11,177 nt of DNA from Desulfovibrio sp. (lineage in GTDB: Bacteria > Desulfobacterota > Desulfovibrionia > Desulfovibrionales > Desulfovibrionaceae), in the NCBI GenBank assembly GCA_020217165.1, contig JAIWOE010000127.1:1-11177 (forward strand). Reading direction: 5' to 3'. How positions within the stretch are numbered: the first letter of the stretch is position 1; each line of letters starts with the position of its first letter. This document shows, piece by piece, positions 6,141-11,177 of this stretch. The notes beneath the pieces were generated by a model that was not told the origin of the DNA, ran no database searches, and worked only from the letters and a program-made list of their open reading frames with translations. The position numbers and the translations under genes were made by a program.

Positions 6141-6962
6141 ATGCCTGACGTCAAATCCCCCGTCACGGACCCAATCGCAGACCAGGACTCCCCCGTCACC
6201 CCGGATCCCTGGGCCGATCTGACCCGGTTCACCGCGGCGCGTATCGCCCTGGGACGCTGCGGCTCCAGCCTGCCCCTGGCCGAGAGCCTGCGCTTCAAGC
6301 TGGATCACGCCCGGGCCCGGGATGCCGTGCTGGCCCCGTTCCGGCAAGGGGAAATTGCCGCCCGCCTGGCCGAAGCAGGCATCCCCAGCCTGGAACTGGA
6401 ATCCGCTGTGGCGGACCGCAACGAATACCTCACCCGGCCGGACAAGGGCCGAACCCTGAGCCCGCGTTCCCGGGACATCCTGCAAGGCCAGGGTGTAGGA
6501 CACGATCTGTGCCTGGTCATTGCCGATGGCCTCTCCTCCCTGGCCATTCACCAAAACGCCGTGCCTTTTGTCCGGGCCTTCCTTGCTTCCATGGCGCCAT
6601 CGGGGCTCTCCGTGGGGCCGGTGAGCGTGGTGCGGCATGGCCGGGTGGCCGTGGCGGATGAGATCGGCGCCCTGCTTGGGGCCCGGCTGTCGGTCATGCT
6701 CATCGGGGAGCGGCCCGGCCTGAGCTCGCCGGACTCCATGGGCGTGTACCTCACCTGGAGTCCCCGCCCCGGCACCACCGACGAAGCCCGCAACTGCATC
6801 TCCAACGTACGCCGTGGCGGCCTCCCCCTTGCGGAGGGGGTGCGCAAGCTGTGCTATCTGGTGGAGGAAGCCTTCCGCATGCAGGGCAGCGGGGTGGGCC
6901 TCAAGGACCGCATGGCCCCTGGCTACCTGCCCTTCGGCCGGGAACCGGCCCTGCCGGAATAG
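6141..6962 (+). CDS. eutC: ethanolamine ammonia-lyase, small (light) subunit
   Basis: 273-residue partner of EutB; it completes the cobalamin-binding enzyme. GAGGAGAGG (6126-6134) is well placed before ATG 6141, which fits translation coupled to the eutB stop at 6125-6127. EutC landmarks are the N-terminal FTAARIALGRCGSSLPL segment, FKLDHARARDAV, RPDKGRTL, DLCLVIADGLSSLAI, VGPVSVVRHGRVAVADEIG, LIGERPGLSSPDSMGVYLTW and the C-terminal RNCISNVRRGGL. The first 30 residues are acidic, proline-rich and variable, as the EutC N-terminus usually is. E. coli EutC is somewhat longer (295). It is the last gene of the run; hairpins follow before the convergent reductase gene. Confidence 0.96.
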   Translation: MPDVKSPVTDPIADQDSPVTPDPWADLTRFTAARIALGRCGSSLPLAESLRFKLDHARARDAVLAPFRQGEIAARLAEAGIPSLELESAVADRNEYLTRPDKGRTLSPRSRDILQGQGVGHDLCLVIADGLSSLAIHQNAVPFVRAFLASMAPSGLSVGPVSVVRHGRVAVADEIGALLGARLSVMLIGERPGLSSPDSMGVYLTWSPRPGTTDEARNCISNVRRGGLPLAEGVRKLCYLVEEAFRMQGSGVGLKDRMAPGYLPFGREPALPE

Positions 6963-6965
6963 CAG

Positions 6966-6985
6966 GAGGGGGGCAGCCCCCCCTC
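6966..6985 (+). terminator. hairpin at the 3' end of eutC
   Basis: GAGGGGGG (6966-6973) pairs with CCCCCCTC (6978-6985) around a CAGC loop, starting three bases after the eutC stop. No U-run follows, so it marks an mRNA 3' end or a weak terminator rather than a textbook intrinsic one. Two further hairpins follow before the convergent gene. Confidence 0.55.
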
Positions 6986-7001
6986 GCACGAGTTGGTGCA
7001 T

Positions 7002-7050
7002 CCGCAGGCTGCCTAACGCCTGCGGCTCCGGGCCACCTTGCAGGCGGCCC
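7002..7050. terminator. two tandem hairpins in the convergent eutC/reductase gap
   Basis: The first stem is CCGCAGGC (7002-7009) with GCCTGCGG (7018-7025), eight perfect pairs and an 8-base loop. The second is GGGCCACC (7030-7037) with GGCGGCCC (7043-7050) around TTGCA. The second has an A-C mismatch on the plus strand but a G-U wobble on the minus strand, so it fits better as the 3' hairpin of the minus-strand reductase gene, 14 bases beyond its TAA. Neither has a T-tract. Confidence 0.5.
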
Positions 7051-7064
7051 TGCGTGTTGCGTCT

Positions 7065-8744
7065 TTAGCGCGGGGGCTGGGTCCAATAGGGATGGGCCAG
7101 GTCCTCGAACACGCTCAGGGCCGCCACGGACCCCTCGCCAATGGCAGTGACGATTTGCTGTACCCCGCCGGTGACGTCGCCGGCGGCGTAGATGCGGGGG
7201 ATGTTGGTGCGCATGCCGCGATCCACCTTGATGAATCCATGCTCGTCCAGGAGCACGCCCAGGTCCTGGGCCAGGGCGGTGTTGGGGGTCACGCCCACGG
7301 CCACGAACACGCCGTCCAGGGCCAGGGTGGTTTCCTCGGCGGTGACGGTATCCCGCAGGCGCACGCCGGTCACGCGGCCATCTTGTCCCAGAATTTCCAG
7401 CACTTCCTTGTTCCAGAGCACGTGGATGCCCGCCTTGGCCACGCTGTCCTGCAGGTGCTGCTGGGCGCGGAAGGCCTCCCGTCGGTGGATGATGGTCACC
7501 TCTGCGCCGAGGTTCTTCAGGTGCAAGGCATCGGTGAGGGCGGAGTTGCCCCCGCCCACCACCGCCACGGTGCGACCGCGATACAGGTAGCCGTCGCAGG
7601 AGGAACAGTAGCTCACGCCGAAGCCGGCATAGGCATCCTCCCCCGCAGCGCCGATTTGCTTCCAGGTGGCGCCCGTGCACAGCAGCACGGCCCGGGCAAG
7701 GTACAGGCCGCGGTTGGTGTGAATTTCCACCTGCTTGCCGAGCTTGATTTCCTCCACCCCTTCGCCCTCGCGGATGTCGCAGTAGCCGCGGGCGTGTTCG
7801 GCCATGATATCCATGAGCTTCTTGCCGGGAATGTTGGCAAAGCCGGGATAGTTCTCCACCACCGGCGTAATGGCCACGGCCCCGCCTACCACCTGCTTTT
7901 CCAGGATCACGGTCTTCAGGCCGCTGCGCACGCAATAAATGCCCGCCGTGAGCCCGGCTGGCCCGGATCCGACGATGACCACATCCACCTGTTCCACGGG
8001 TACATGGTGATGGTGTTCGTGGTCGTGATCGTGGTCATGATGATCCCCAAGGAGCTGCTGGGCACTCTGCAGGCTGACCAGCTCCACCATGAATTGTTCT
8101 TCTTGTTCCAAACCCAACAGGTGCAGTGCATCATTGATGATGGTGTGTGGCACGGAGCTGATGTTGTATTCGTCGGCCAGGGCGGTGTGTTGGGCACTGT
8201 CCACACATTCGGCGCGCACCAGATCCGGCCGCTCCACCGCGGCCTTGAAGGCGTTGAACACCTGCCCGGGACAGTACGGGCAGCCGGGGTTGACGAACAC
8301 CCGCACTTGGCGTGGCGAATCCAGCTGCGCCAGCATCTGCTTGGACGTGGCCGACAGGAGGCTCTGGCCAGACGACGCCAGCATGATGGCCTGAACGAAG
8401 CTGCGGCCTTCCTCGCCCAGGGGCGCGCCCAGGTAGCGCAGGTGGAATTTGTCCGCAGCCACGCACAGGGTGGGGGAAAAAGTGATGTCCAGCTCCCGGG
8501 CGCGGTCGGAATCCAGGGTGTGGTATCGCGGGATGATCCGCGCATCCAGCCTGGCGAGATCACGGACGAACTTGCGAAGGAAATCGTTGTAGGGGTCGTT
8601 CTCGCCCTCGCGGGTGAACACGTCCAGCAGCACATCGTCCTTCAGGGCCTTGAAGGTTTCCAGCAGGGCAGTGCGGGCGTCCTCGGGCAGGAACCAGGCG
8701 TCTTCTTCCGGGGCCGTGTTTTTTTTGGAGAAAAAAGGGCTCAT
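7065..8744 (-). CDS. AhpF-like NAD(P)H flavin disulfide reductase with N-terminal glutaredoxin-like domain and His-rich linker
   Basis: 559 residues from ATG 8744 (AGGA five bases upstream on the minus strand; translation from farther upstream adds unrelated sequence). Order: residues 1-125, a thioredoxin fold lacking a redox pair; 145-230, a second fold with CPYC (155-158) and the cis-proline motif SVPH; 235-247, a linker with nine His in 13 residues; 253-559, a thioredoxin-reductase module with FAD motif GSGPAG (259-264), redox pair CSSC (380-383), NAD(P)H motif GGGNSA (397-402), HRRE (420-423) and AGDVTGG (521-527). This is the architecture of AhpF, which passes electrons from NAD(P)H via FAD and two Cys pairs to a partner such as peroxiredoxin AhpC or a thioredoxin. 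No ahpC is adjacent, so the partner is unknown. The A8 (codons 7-9) and T6 tracts near the start are slippage-prone. Confidence 0.9.
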   Translation of the reverse strand: MSPFFSKKNTAPEEDAWFLPEDARTALLETFKALKDDVLLDVFTREGENDPYNDFLRKFVRDLARLDARIIPRYHTLDSDRARELDITFSPTLCVAADKFHLRYLGAPLGEEGRSFVQAIMLASSGQSLLSATSKQMLAQLDSPRQVRVFVNPGCPYCPGQVFNAFKAAVERPDLVRAECVDSAQHTALADEYNISSVPHTIINDALHLLGLEQEEQFMVELVSLQSAQQLLGDHHDHDHDHEHHHHVPVEQVDVVIVGSGPAGLTAGIYCVRSGLKTVILEKQVVGGAVAITPVVENYPGFANIPGKKLMDIMAEHARGYCDIREGEGVEEIKLGKQVEIHTNRGLYLARAVLLCTGATWKQIGAAGEDAYAGFGVSYCSSCDGYLYRGRTVAVVGGGNSALTDALHLKNLGAEVTIIHRREAFRAQQHLQDSVAKAGIHVLWNKEVLEILGQDGRVTGVRLRDTVTAEETTLALDGVFVAVGVTPNTALAQDLGVLLDEHGFIKVDRGMRTNIPRIYAAGDVTGGVQQIVTAIGEGSVAALSVFEDLAHPYWTQPPR

Positions 8745-8775
8745 GGCATTCCTGGGGGTTGGAGGTCGAGATTGC

Positions 8776-8809
8776 CTGCTGCATAACACAGCAGCCGCGT
8801 TGCATTCAA
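8776..8809 (-). promoter_or_regulatory. candidate promoter/operator of the reductase gene
   Basis: On the minus strand TTGAAT (8809-8804) is followed after 18 bases by TATGCA (8785-8780), a weak promoter 36 bases before the ATG. The inverted repeat CTGCTG-N7-CAGCAG (8776-8781 and 8789-8794) straddles the -10 element, as an operator would. The regulator is unknown. The gap to the divergent HAD gene is only 134 bases and must hold the control elements of both genes. Confidence 0.25.
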
Positions 8810-8878
8810 GGGTTCCCCATCCGCCGACGCGCACCATGGCGGGATGACAAGCGCGGCGGCAGGGCGTACATACCGGCC

Positions 8879-9535
8879 ATGCATACCTATACGCTATTTT
8901 GTGTGGATTTTGACGGCACCATCATGGACAGCATGCCGGCCTTCCTGCACAGCGTACGCGGCGCAGCCCGGCGCCTGGGCCGGACCCCGCCGCCAGAGGC
9001 GCACATCAGCAAGGCCATGGGCATGGGATCGTTGACAAAATGTTTCACTTTTATATTCCCGGACCTTCCGGAGGAGCAGACGGGGCCCTGGGTCACCGCC
9101 TACCGGGACATCTATCGCGAGGAGGGGGCTGCCCTGGCCCGGCCTTATCCGGGCGTGGTGGAGACCCTGGACGCCCTGCTGGCGGCGGGCAAGCGTCTGG
9201 CCGTAACCAGCAACAAAGGCGAGCCCTTGTTGCGCTCCGGCCTGGAAGATCATAATCTGCTGCAATACTTTGAGTTGGTCATCGGCGAGGTGCCCGGTGA
9301 GCCAAAGAAACCGGACCCGGAAACCTGGCGCCGGCGCGTGGCTCCGCATTTTCCTGAACTGGACGTGCAGGATGTCCTGGTGGTGGGCGATGGCGAGCCG
9401 GACATGGCCTTTGCCAAGGCCCTGGGGGCCGCGGCCTGCCTGGCCACCTATGGGTACGGTCCCATGGAGCGGCTGAAGGGCTATAATCCAGCATTTCAGA
9501 TAGATACATTTTCCGACATTGCGAACTGGCTGTAG
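8879..9535 (+). CDS. HAD-superfamily hydrolase, phosphoglycolate phosphatase-like
   Basis: 218 residues from ATG 8879, which puts the catalytic DFDGT at residues 10-14, the usual distance from the start. An earlier in-frame ATG at 8759 would add 40 residues unlike the family. Motif I is Asp10/Asp12, motif II is Thr110 in VTSNKG, motif III is Lys144 in EPKKPDP and motif IV is VVGDGEPD with Asp171 and Asp175. The helical cap between motifs I and II (about residues 17-90) is the alpha-helical type of the Gph/PGMB group. These are cytosolic Mg-dependent phosphatases of small phosphorylated metabolites; the actual substrate cannot be read from sequence. No clear SD precedes the start. It is followed 39 bases later by ridA. 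Confidence 0.88.
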   Translation: MHTYTLFCVDFDGTIMDSMPAFLHSVRGAARRLGRTPPPEAHISKAMGMGSLTKCFTFIFPDLPEEQTGPWVTAYRDIYREEGAALARPYPGVVETLDALLAAGKRLAVTSNKGEPLLRSGLEDHNLLQYFELVIGEVPGEPKKPDPETWRRRVAPHFPELDVQDVLVVGDGEPDMAFAKALGAAACLATYGYGPMERLKGYNPAFQIDTFSDIANWL

Positions 9536-9536
9536 A

Positions 9537-9564
9537 ATCGCATCACAATCGCAACAATATCGCA
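9537..9564 (+). repeat. three ATCGCA repeats at exact 11-bp steps before ridA
   Basis: ATCGCA occurs at 9537-9542, 9548-9553 and 9559-9564. The units are spaced 11 bases, close to one helical turn, and fill the gap between the HAD stop and the ridA SD. The last unit runs straight into AAGGAG. It could be a binding site at DNA or RNA level, or a small tandem duplication that has drifted. Confidence 0.6.
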
Positions 9565-9574
9565 AGGAGCGCCC

Positions 9575-9952
9575 ATGCAATTCCTGCACACGGACAAGGC
9601 CCCCAAGGCCATTGGCCCGTACTCCCAGGCCGTCATCGCCGGGGGCTTTGTGTTCATGTCCGGTCAGATTCCCTTGATCCCCGGCACCACGGAACTGGCC
9701 GGGACGGAGATTGAATCCCAAACCCGCCAGGTGCTGGCCAATATCGGCGCGGTGCTGGAAGCCGCCGGCTGCACCCCGGCCGATGTGGTGCAGTCCCGGG
9801 TGTTTTTGGCGGATATGAAGGATTTTCAAGCCATGAACGCCCTCTACGCCGGATTTTTTGGCGAGCACAAACCCGTGCGTACCACCATCCAGGTGGCCGG
9901 CCTGCCCATGGGCGCGCTGGTGGAAATCGAGTGCCTGGCGATGAAGCCGTAA
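9575..9952 (+). CDS. ridA: RidA family enamine/imine deaminase
   Basis: 125-residue member of the RidA (YjgF/YER057c/UK114) family, normally a cytosolic homotrimer. It hydrolyses reactive enamine/imine intermediates such as 2-aminoacrylate made by PLP enzymes, protecting those enzymes. Motifs are AIGPYSQAV (12-20), FVFMSGQIPL (25-34), the VFLADMKDFQAMN stretch, and the active-site Arg102 (VRTTIQV) and Glu117 (GALVEIE), matching Arg105 and Glu120 of E. coli RidA, so it should be active. AAGGAG (9564-9569) is five bases before ATG. It is downstream of the HAD gene on the same strand and may be co-transcribed. It ends in a hairpin at 9961-9993. Confidence 0.93.
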   Translation: MQFLHTDKAPKAIGPYSQAVIAGGFVFMSGQIPLIPGTTELAGTEIESQTRQVLANIGAVLEAAGCTPADVVQSRVFLADMKDFQAMNALYAGFFGEHKPVRTTIQVAGLPMGALVEIECLAMKP

Positions 9953-9954
9953 GA

Positions 9955-10008
9955 CCGTGGGGGGAAAGCCCTTCTTCAAGAAAGGTTTTCCCCTGACAAA
10001 GTCCACGG
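9955..10008. terminator. long imperfect hairpin after ridA, convergent with the GNAT remnant
   Basis: The core arm GGGGAAAGCCCTTCTT (9961-9976) pairs with AGAAAGGTTTTCCCC (9979-9993) with one G-U and one mismatch. Beyond it, CCGTGG (9955-9960) and CCACGG (10003-10008) add an outer 6-bp stem after a 9-base bulge. It begins two bases after the ridA TAA. No U-run follows on either strand. I believe similar G4A3...T3C4 hairpins are common at gene ends in Desulfovibrio, from memory only. Confidence 0.55.
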
Positions 10009-10051
10009 CCACGTATTTCGGGGAAGACCGTCCACTTGTAAGGACGCAACG

Positions 10052-10267
10052 CTAGCCGAGTTCAAAAATGGTGACGCCGTAGATGCGCTCCAGGGGCAGG
10101 GTCTGAGGGGGATCCAGGTGGATGCGGGCGGTTTCGAACACCGGGCGCAGGCCATGCCTGGCGGCCAGGGCCATGGCCGCGGCATTGGGAGCCGGAACGT
10201 CCAAGTACACGGGCCCGCCGCAGGCCAGGGCGCGCAGGACAAGGCGCGATGTGCCCGGGGTGTCCAT
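10052..10267 (-). pseudogene. C-terminal remnant of a GNAT acetyltransferase
   Basis: 71 residues from ATG 10267 to TAG 10054-10052. The sequence LDVPAPNAAAMALAARHGL...FETARIHLDPPQTLPLERIYGVTIFELG matches the C-terminal domain (Acetyltransf_18-like) found after the catalytic GNAT domain in YitH-type acetyltransferases. The catalytic domain with its acetyl-CoA loop is absent: a TGA lies in the same frame 15 codons upstream, and I see no continuation in other frames. AGGAGG sits a few bases before ATG 10267, so the piece could still be translated, either by chance or as a domain kept on its own. It lies between ridA and tRNA-Phe, a location prone to insertion and deletion. Confidence 0.55.
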
Positions 10268-10374
10268 GGTTCCTCCTGGGGCTTCGTAGGGGGTGGGTGC
10301 GATGCGTCACAGAGTACCGCGGAATGTCGCCTGGAGCCAGTGCTAAAAAAGTTGCCCGCCACCGCAAAAAGGAC

Positions 10375-10403
10375 TTGCCAGCCACCCTAAATGGAGCTAA
10401 AGA
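10375..10403 (+). promoter_or_regulatory. candidate tRNA-Phe promoter
   Basis: TTGCCA (10375-10380, five of six to consensus) and TAAAGA (10398-10403) are 17 bases apart. Transcription would begin near 10410, shortly before the mature tRNA 5' end at 10419. Spacing and position fit; the -10 match is modest. Confidence 0.45.
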
Positions 10404-10418
10404 CAACTTTCTTCACAC

Positions 10419-10494
10419 GCCGAGGTAGCTCAGTTGGTAGAGCAGGGGACTGAAAATCCCCGTGTGGGGGGTTCAATTCCCTCCCTCGGCACCA
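10419..10494 (+). tRNA. tRNA-Phe (GAA)
   Basis: 76-nt tRNA with encoded CCA. Acceptor arms are GCCGAGG (10419-10425) and CCTCGGC (10484-10490), then A and CCA (10492-10494). The D-arm carries GCTC...GAGC with the AGTTGGTA loop. The anticodon stem GGGGA/TCCCC holds loop CTGAAAA with anticodon GAA at 10452-10454. The variable loop has five bases, and the T-loop TTCAATT closes on a five-pair stem with one G-U. A strong terminator follows. tRNA 3' ends are common phage/island attachment sites, and a phage-like gene lies downstream. Confidence 0.98.
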
Positions 10495-10502
10495 GAAAGT
10501 TC

Positions 10503-10539
10503 AAGGCACCCAGGCAGACGCCTCGGTGCCTTTTGCTTT
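10503..10539 (+). terminator. intrinsic terminator of tRNA-Phe
   Basis: AAGGCACC (10503-10510) pairs with GGTGCCTT (10525-10532), and inside it AGGC (10512-10515) pairs with GCCT (10520-10523) around AGAC, with one C-C mismatch between. TTTT then GCTTT follows. This is the only textbook intrinsic terminator in the window. Confidence 0.85.
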
Positions 10540-10779
10540 GCCGGGGCTATACTGCCGGTGCGGGGTGGGGACGTGTCTCGCGCTCAGAATCCTCCCCGGC
10601 CCAGGCACGACTCCCACCGGTGCCCCCAGCCCGGGCCGTCATCGGCAGCCGTGTTTCTAGGCAGTTGGCGCTGTCGTTCTTGATGCAGCCAGAGGTTCTC
10701 TCGCCGGAAACGCTTCAGGATTACAAGCCCTGCGGCGGCGGAATATTGTTCAGCAACAACCCTTCACAGGAGCTGGACA
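10540..10779. other. gap between tRNA terminator and phage-like gene
   Basis: 240 bases. The first 140 are GC-rich with no motif I recognise. From 10683 a 43-codon open frame (ATG 10683 to TGA 10812-10814; start MQPEVLSPETLQ, end NETIRYAIDRF) looks protein-like in its second half and overlaps the next gene by 35 bases. It has no SD. It could be a small upstream gene, or the 5' part of the next gene displaced by a frameshift. No convincing promoter or repeat of the tRNA 3' end (att) was found. Confidence 0.35.
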
Positions 10780-11177
10780 ATGAAACGATCCGATACGCCA
10801 TTGACAGATTTTGACAAAGAAACTTATGAAAAAGACCCCTTGGCCATCTGGGTCTGGCGGTCGAGCCCAGGGGCCTGCATCACCTGTCGGGTCATGGATG
10901 GCCGCAAGTACACCTACGACGCGGTGCCGTTCCGACCGCATCCGAACTGCAACTGCACTGTGGAAGCAGTGTCCTCGATGCAGCAACGTGAGCAACAGGG
11001 CAGCGGGTTCAGGGATACCGTACGTGACGTGAGTGAGTGGGCCAGAAAGATCGCCAAAGACAAGGGCGACCGGATGCGGGCGGAGTATGAGTACAGGTAT
11101 GAAAAGAAGGGGGGCAAGGGCTGGTCGATGATGATGTTTGATTTTTTCCCAAGTGAAACCACACCATTTGCCATCAA
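10780..11177 (+). CDS. phage head-morphogenesis-like (Mu gpF-type) Cys/His motif protein, 3' end outside window
   Basis: Starts at ATG 10780 with AGGAG (10768-10772) seven bases upstream and stays open for 132 codons to the window edge. The core is SSPGACITCRVMDGRKYTYD, then FRPHPNCNC, giving Cys33, Cys36, His54, Cys57 and Cys59. A CxxC...DG...HPNCxC pattern marks the C-terminal part of phage minor head/Mu gpF-like proteins, where it probably binds a metal. Here the motif is near the N-terminus and lacks the long preceding domain, so this is a truncated or stand-alone version. Downstream are a charged helical stretch (VRDVSEWARKIAKDKG) and a Lys/Gly-rich segment. The codon mix is less GC-rich than in the eut genes, suggesting transfer. 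Identity as a phage gene is moderate; function is unknown. Confidence 0.5.
   Translation, partial: MKRSDTPLTDFDKETYEKDPLAIWVWRSSPGACITCRVMDGRKYTYDAVPFRPHPNCNCTVEAVSSMQQREQQGSGFRDTVRDVSEWARKIAKDKGDRMRAEYEYRYEKKGGKGWSMMMFDFFPSETTPFAI

Noticed and set aside
3230..6298. Very long minus-strand open frame (about 1000 codons) opposite dctM and eutB
   Set aside because: It is antisense to well-identified genes, with His/Gly/Gln-rich composition typical of the reverse of GC-rich coding DNA.
8004..8042. Apparent DNA repeat (GTGATGGTG/GTGGTCGTG type)
   Set aside because: It is simply the coding sequence of the His/Asp linker; no tandem repeat beyond the codons. Kept as a protein-level finding.
7038..8786. 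582-codon plus-strand open frame opposite the reductase gene
   Set aside because: Shadow of the minus-strand gene, which has clear FAD, Cys-pair and NAD(P)H motifs.
1..11177. CRISPR arrays, insertion-sequence ends, rRNA, cobalamin riboswitch
   Set aside because: No regularly spaced repeats, transposase genes with terminal repeats, rRNA segments or B12-box pattern were seen on reading.

Overview
The base composition is high GC (clearly above 60% by eye). The gene content is a tripartite TRAP transporter, a compartment-free ethanolamine ammonia-lyase, an AhpF-like flavin disulfide reductase, HAD and RidA proteins, and SD-led start sites. Together this suggests a chromosomal segment of a Desulfovibrionales-type sulfate reducer (Desulfovibrio/Megalodesulfovibrio-like). 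That assignment is inference from style and content; no marker gene fixes the genus.

Layout. 1-210 is the 3' end of an unrecognised plus-strand gene. 232-1233 is a small mobile-type unit: a 34-bp dyad with TGTC/GACA ends, a serine resolvase interrupted by an in-frame TAG, and a WGR-domain gene whose ATG overlaps the resolvase stop. 1234-1752 is a long AT-richer leader without a supported gene. 1753-6962 is a five-gene plus-strand run, dctP-dctQ-dctM-eutB-eutC. Strong hairpins lie between dctP and dctQ, between dctM and eutB, and after eutC. 7065-8744 (minus) is an AhpF-like reductase with a histidine-rich linker. 8879-9952 (plus) is a HAD phosphatase followed by RidA. 10052-10267 (minus) is only the C-terminal part of a GNAT acetyltransferase. 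10419-10494 is tRNA-Phe(GAA) with its terminator. From 10780 a gene with the Cys/His motif of phage head-morphogenesis (Mu gpF-like) proteins runs off the window end.

How the parts may work together. The TRAP genes bring a small solute into the cytoplasm using the ion gradient. EutBC would split ethanolamine into acetaldehyde and ammonia with adenosylcobalamin. No EutA reactivase, microcompartment shell, aldehyde dehydrogenase or ethanolamine permease lies beside them. The simplest reading is that this TRAP system is the uptake route for the EutBC substrate or a close relative, which would be a less familiar use of a TRAP transporter. The two ends of the window, resolvase-WGR at the left and tRNA-Phe with a phage-like gene and a truncated GNAT at the right, look like accessory DNA flanking a metabolic core.
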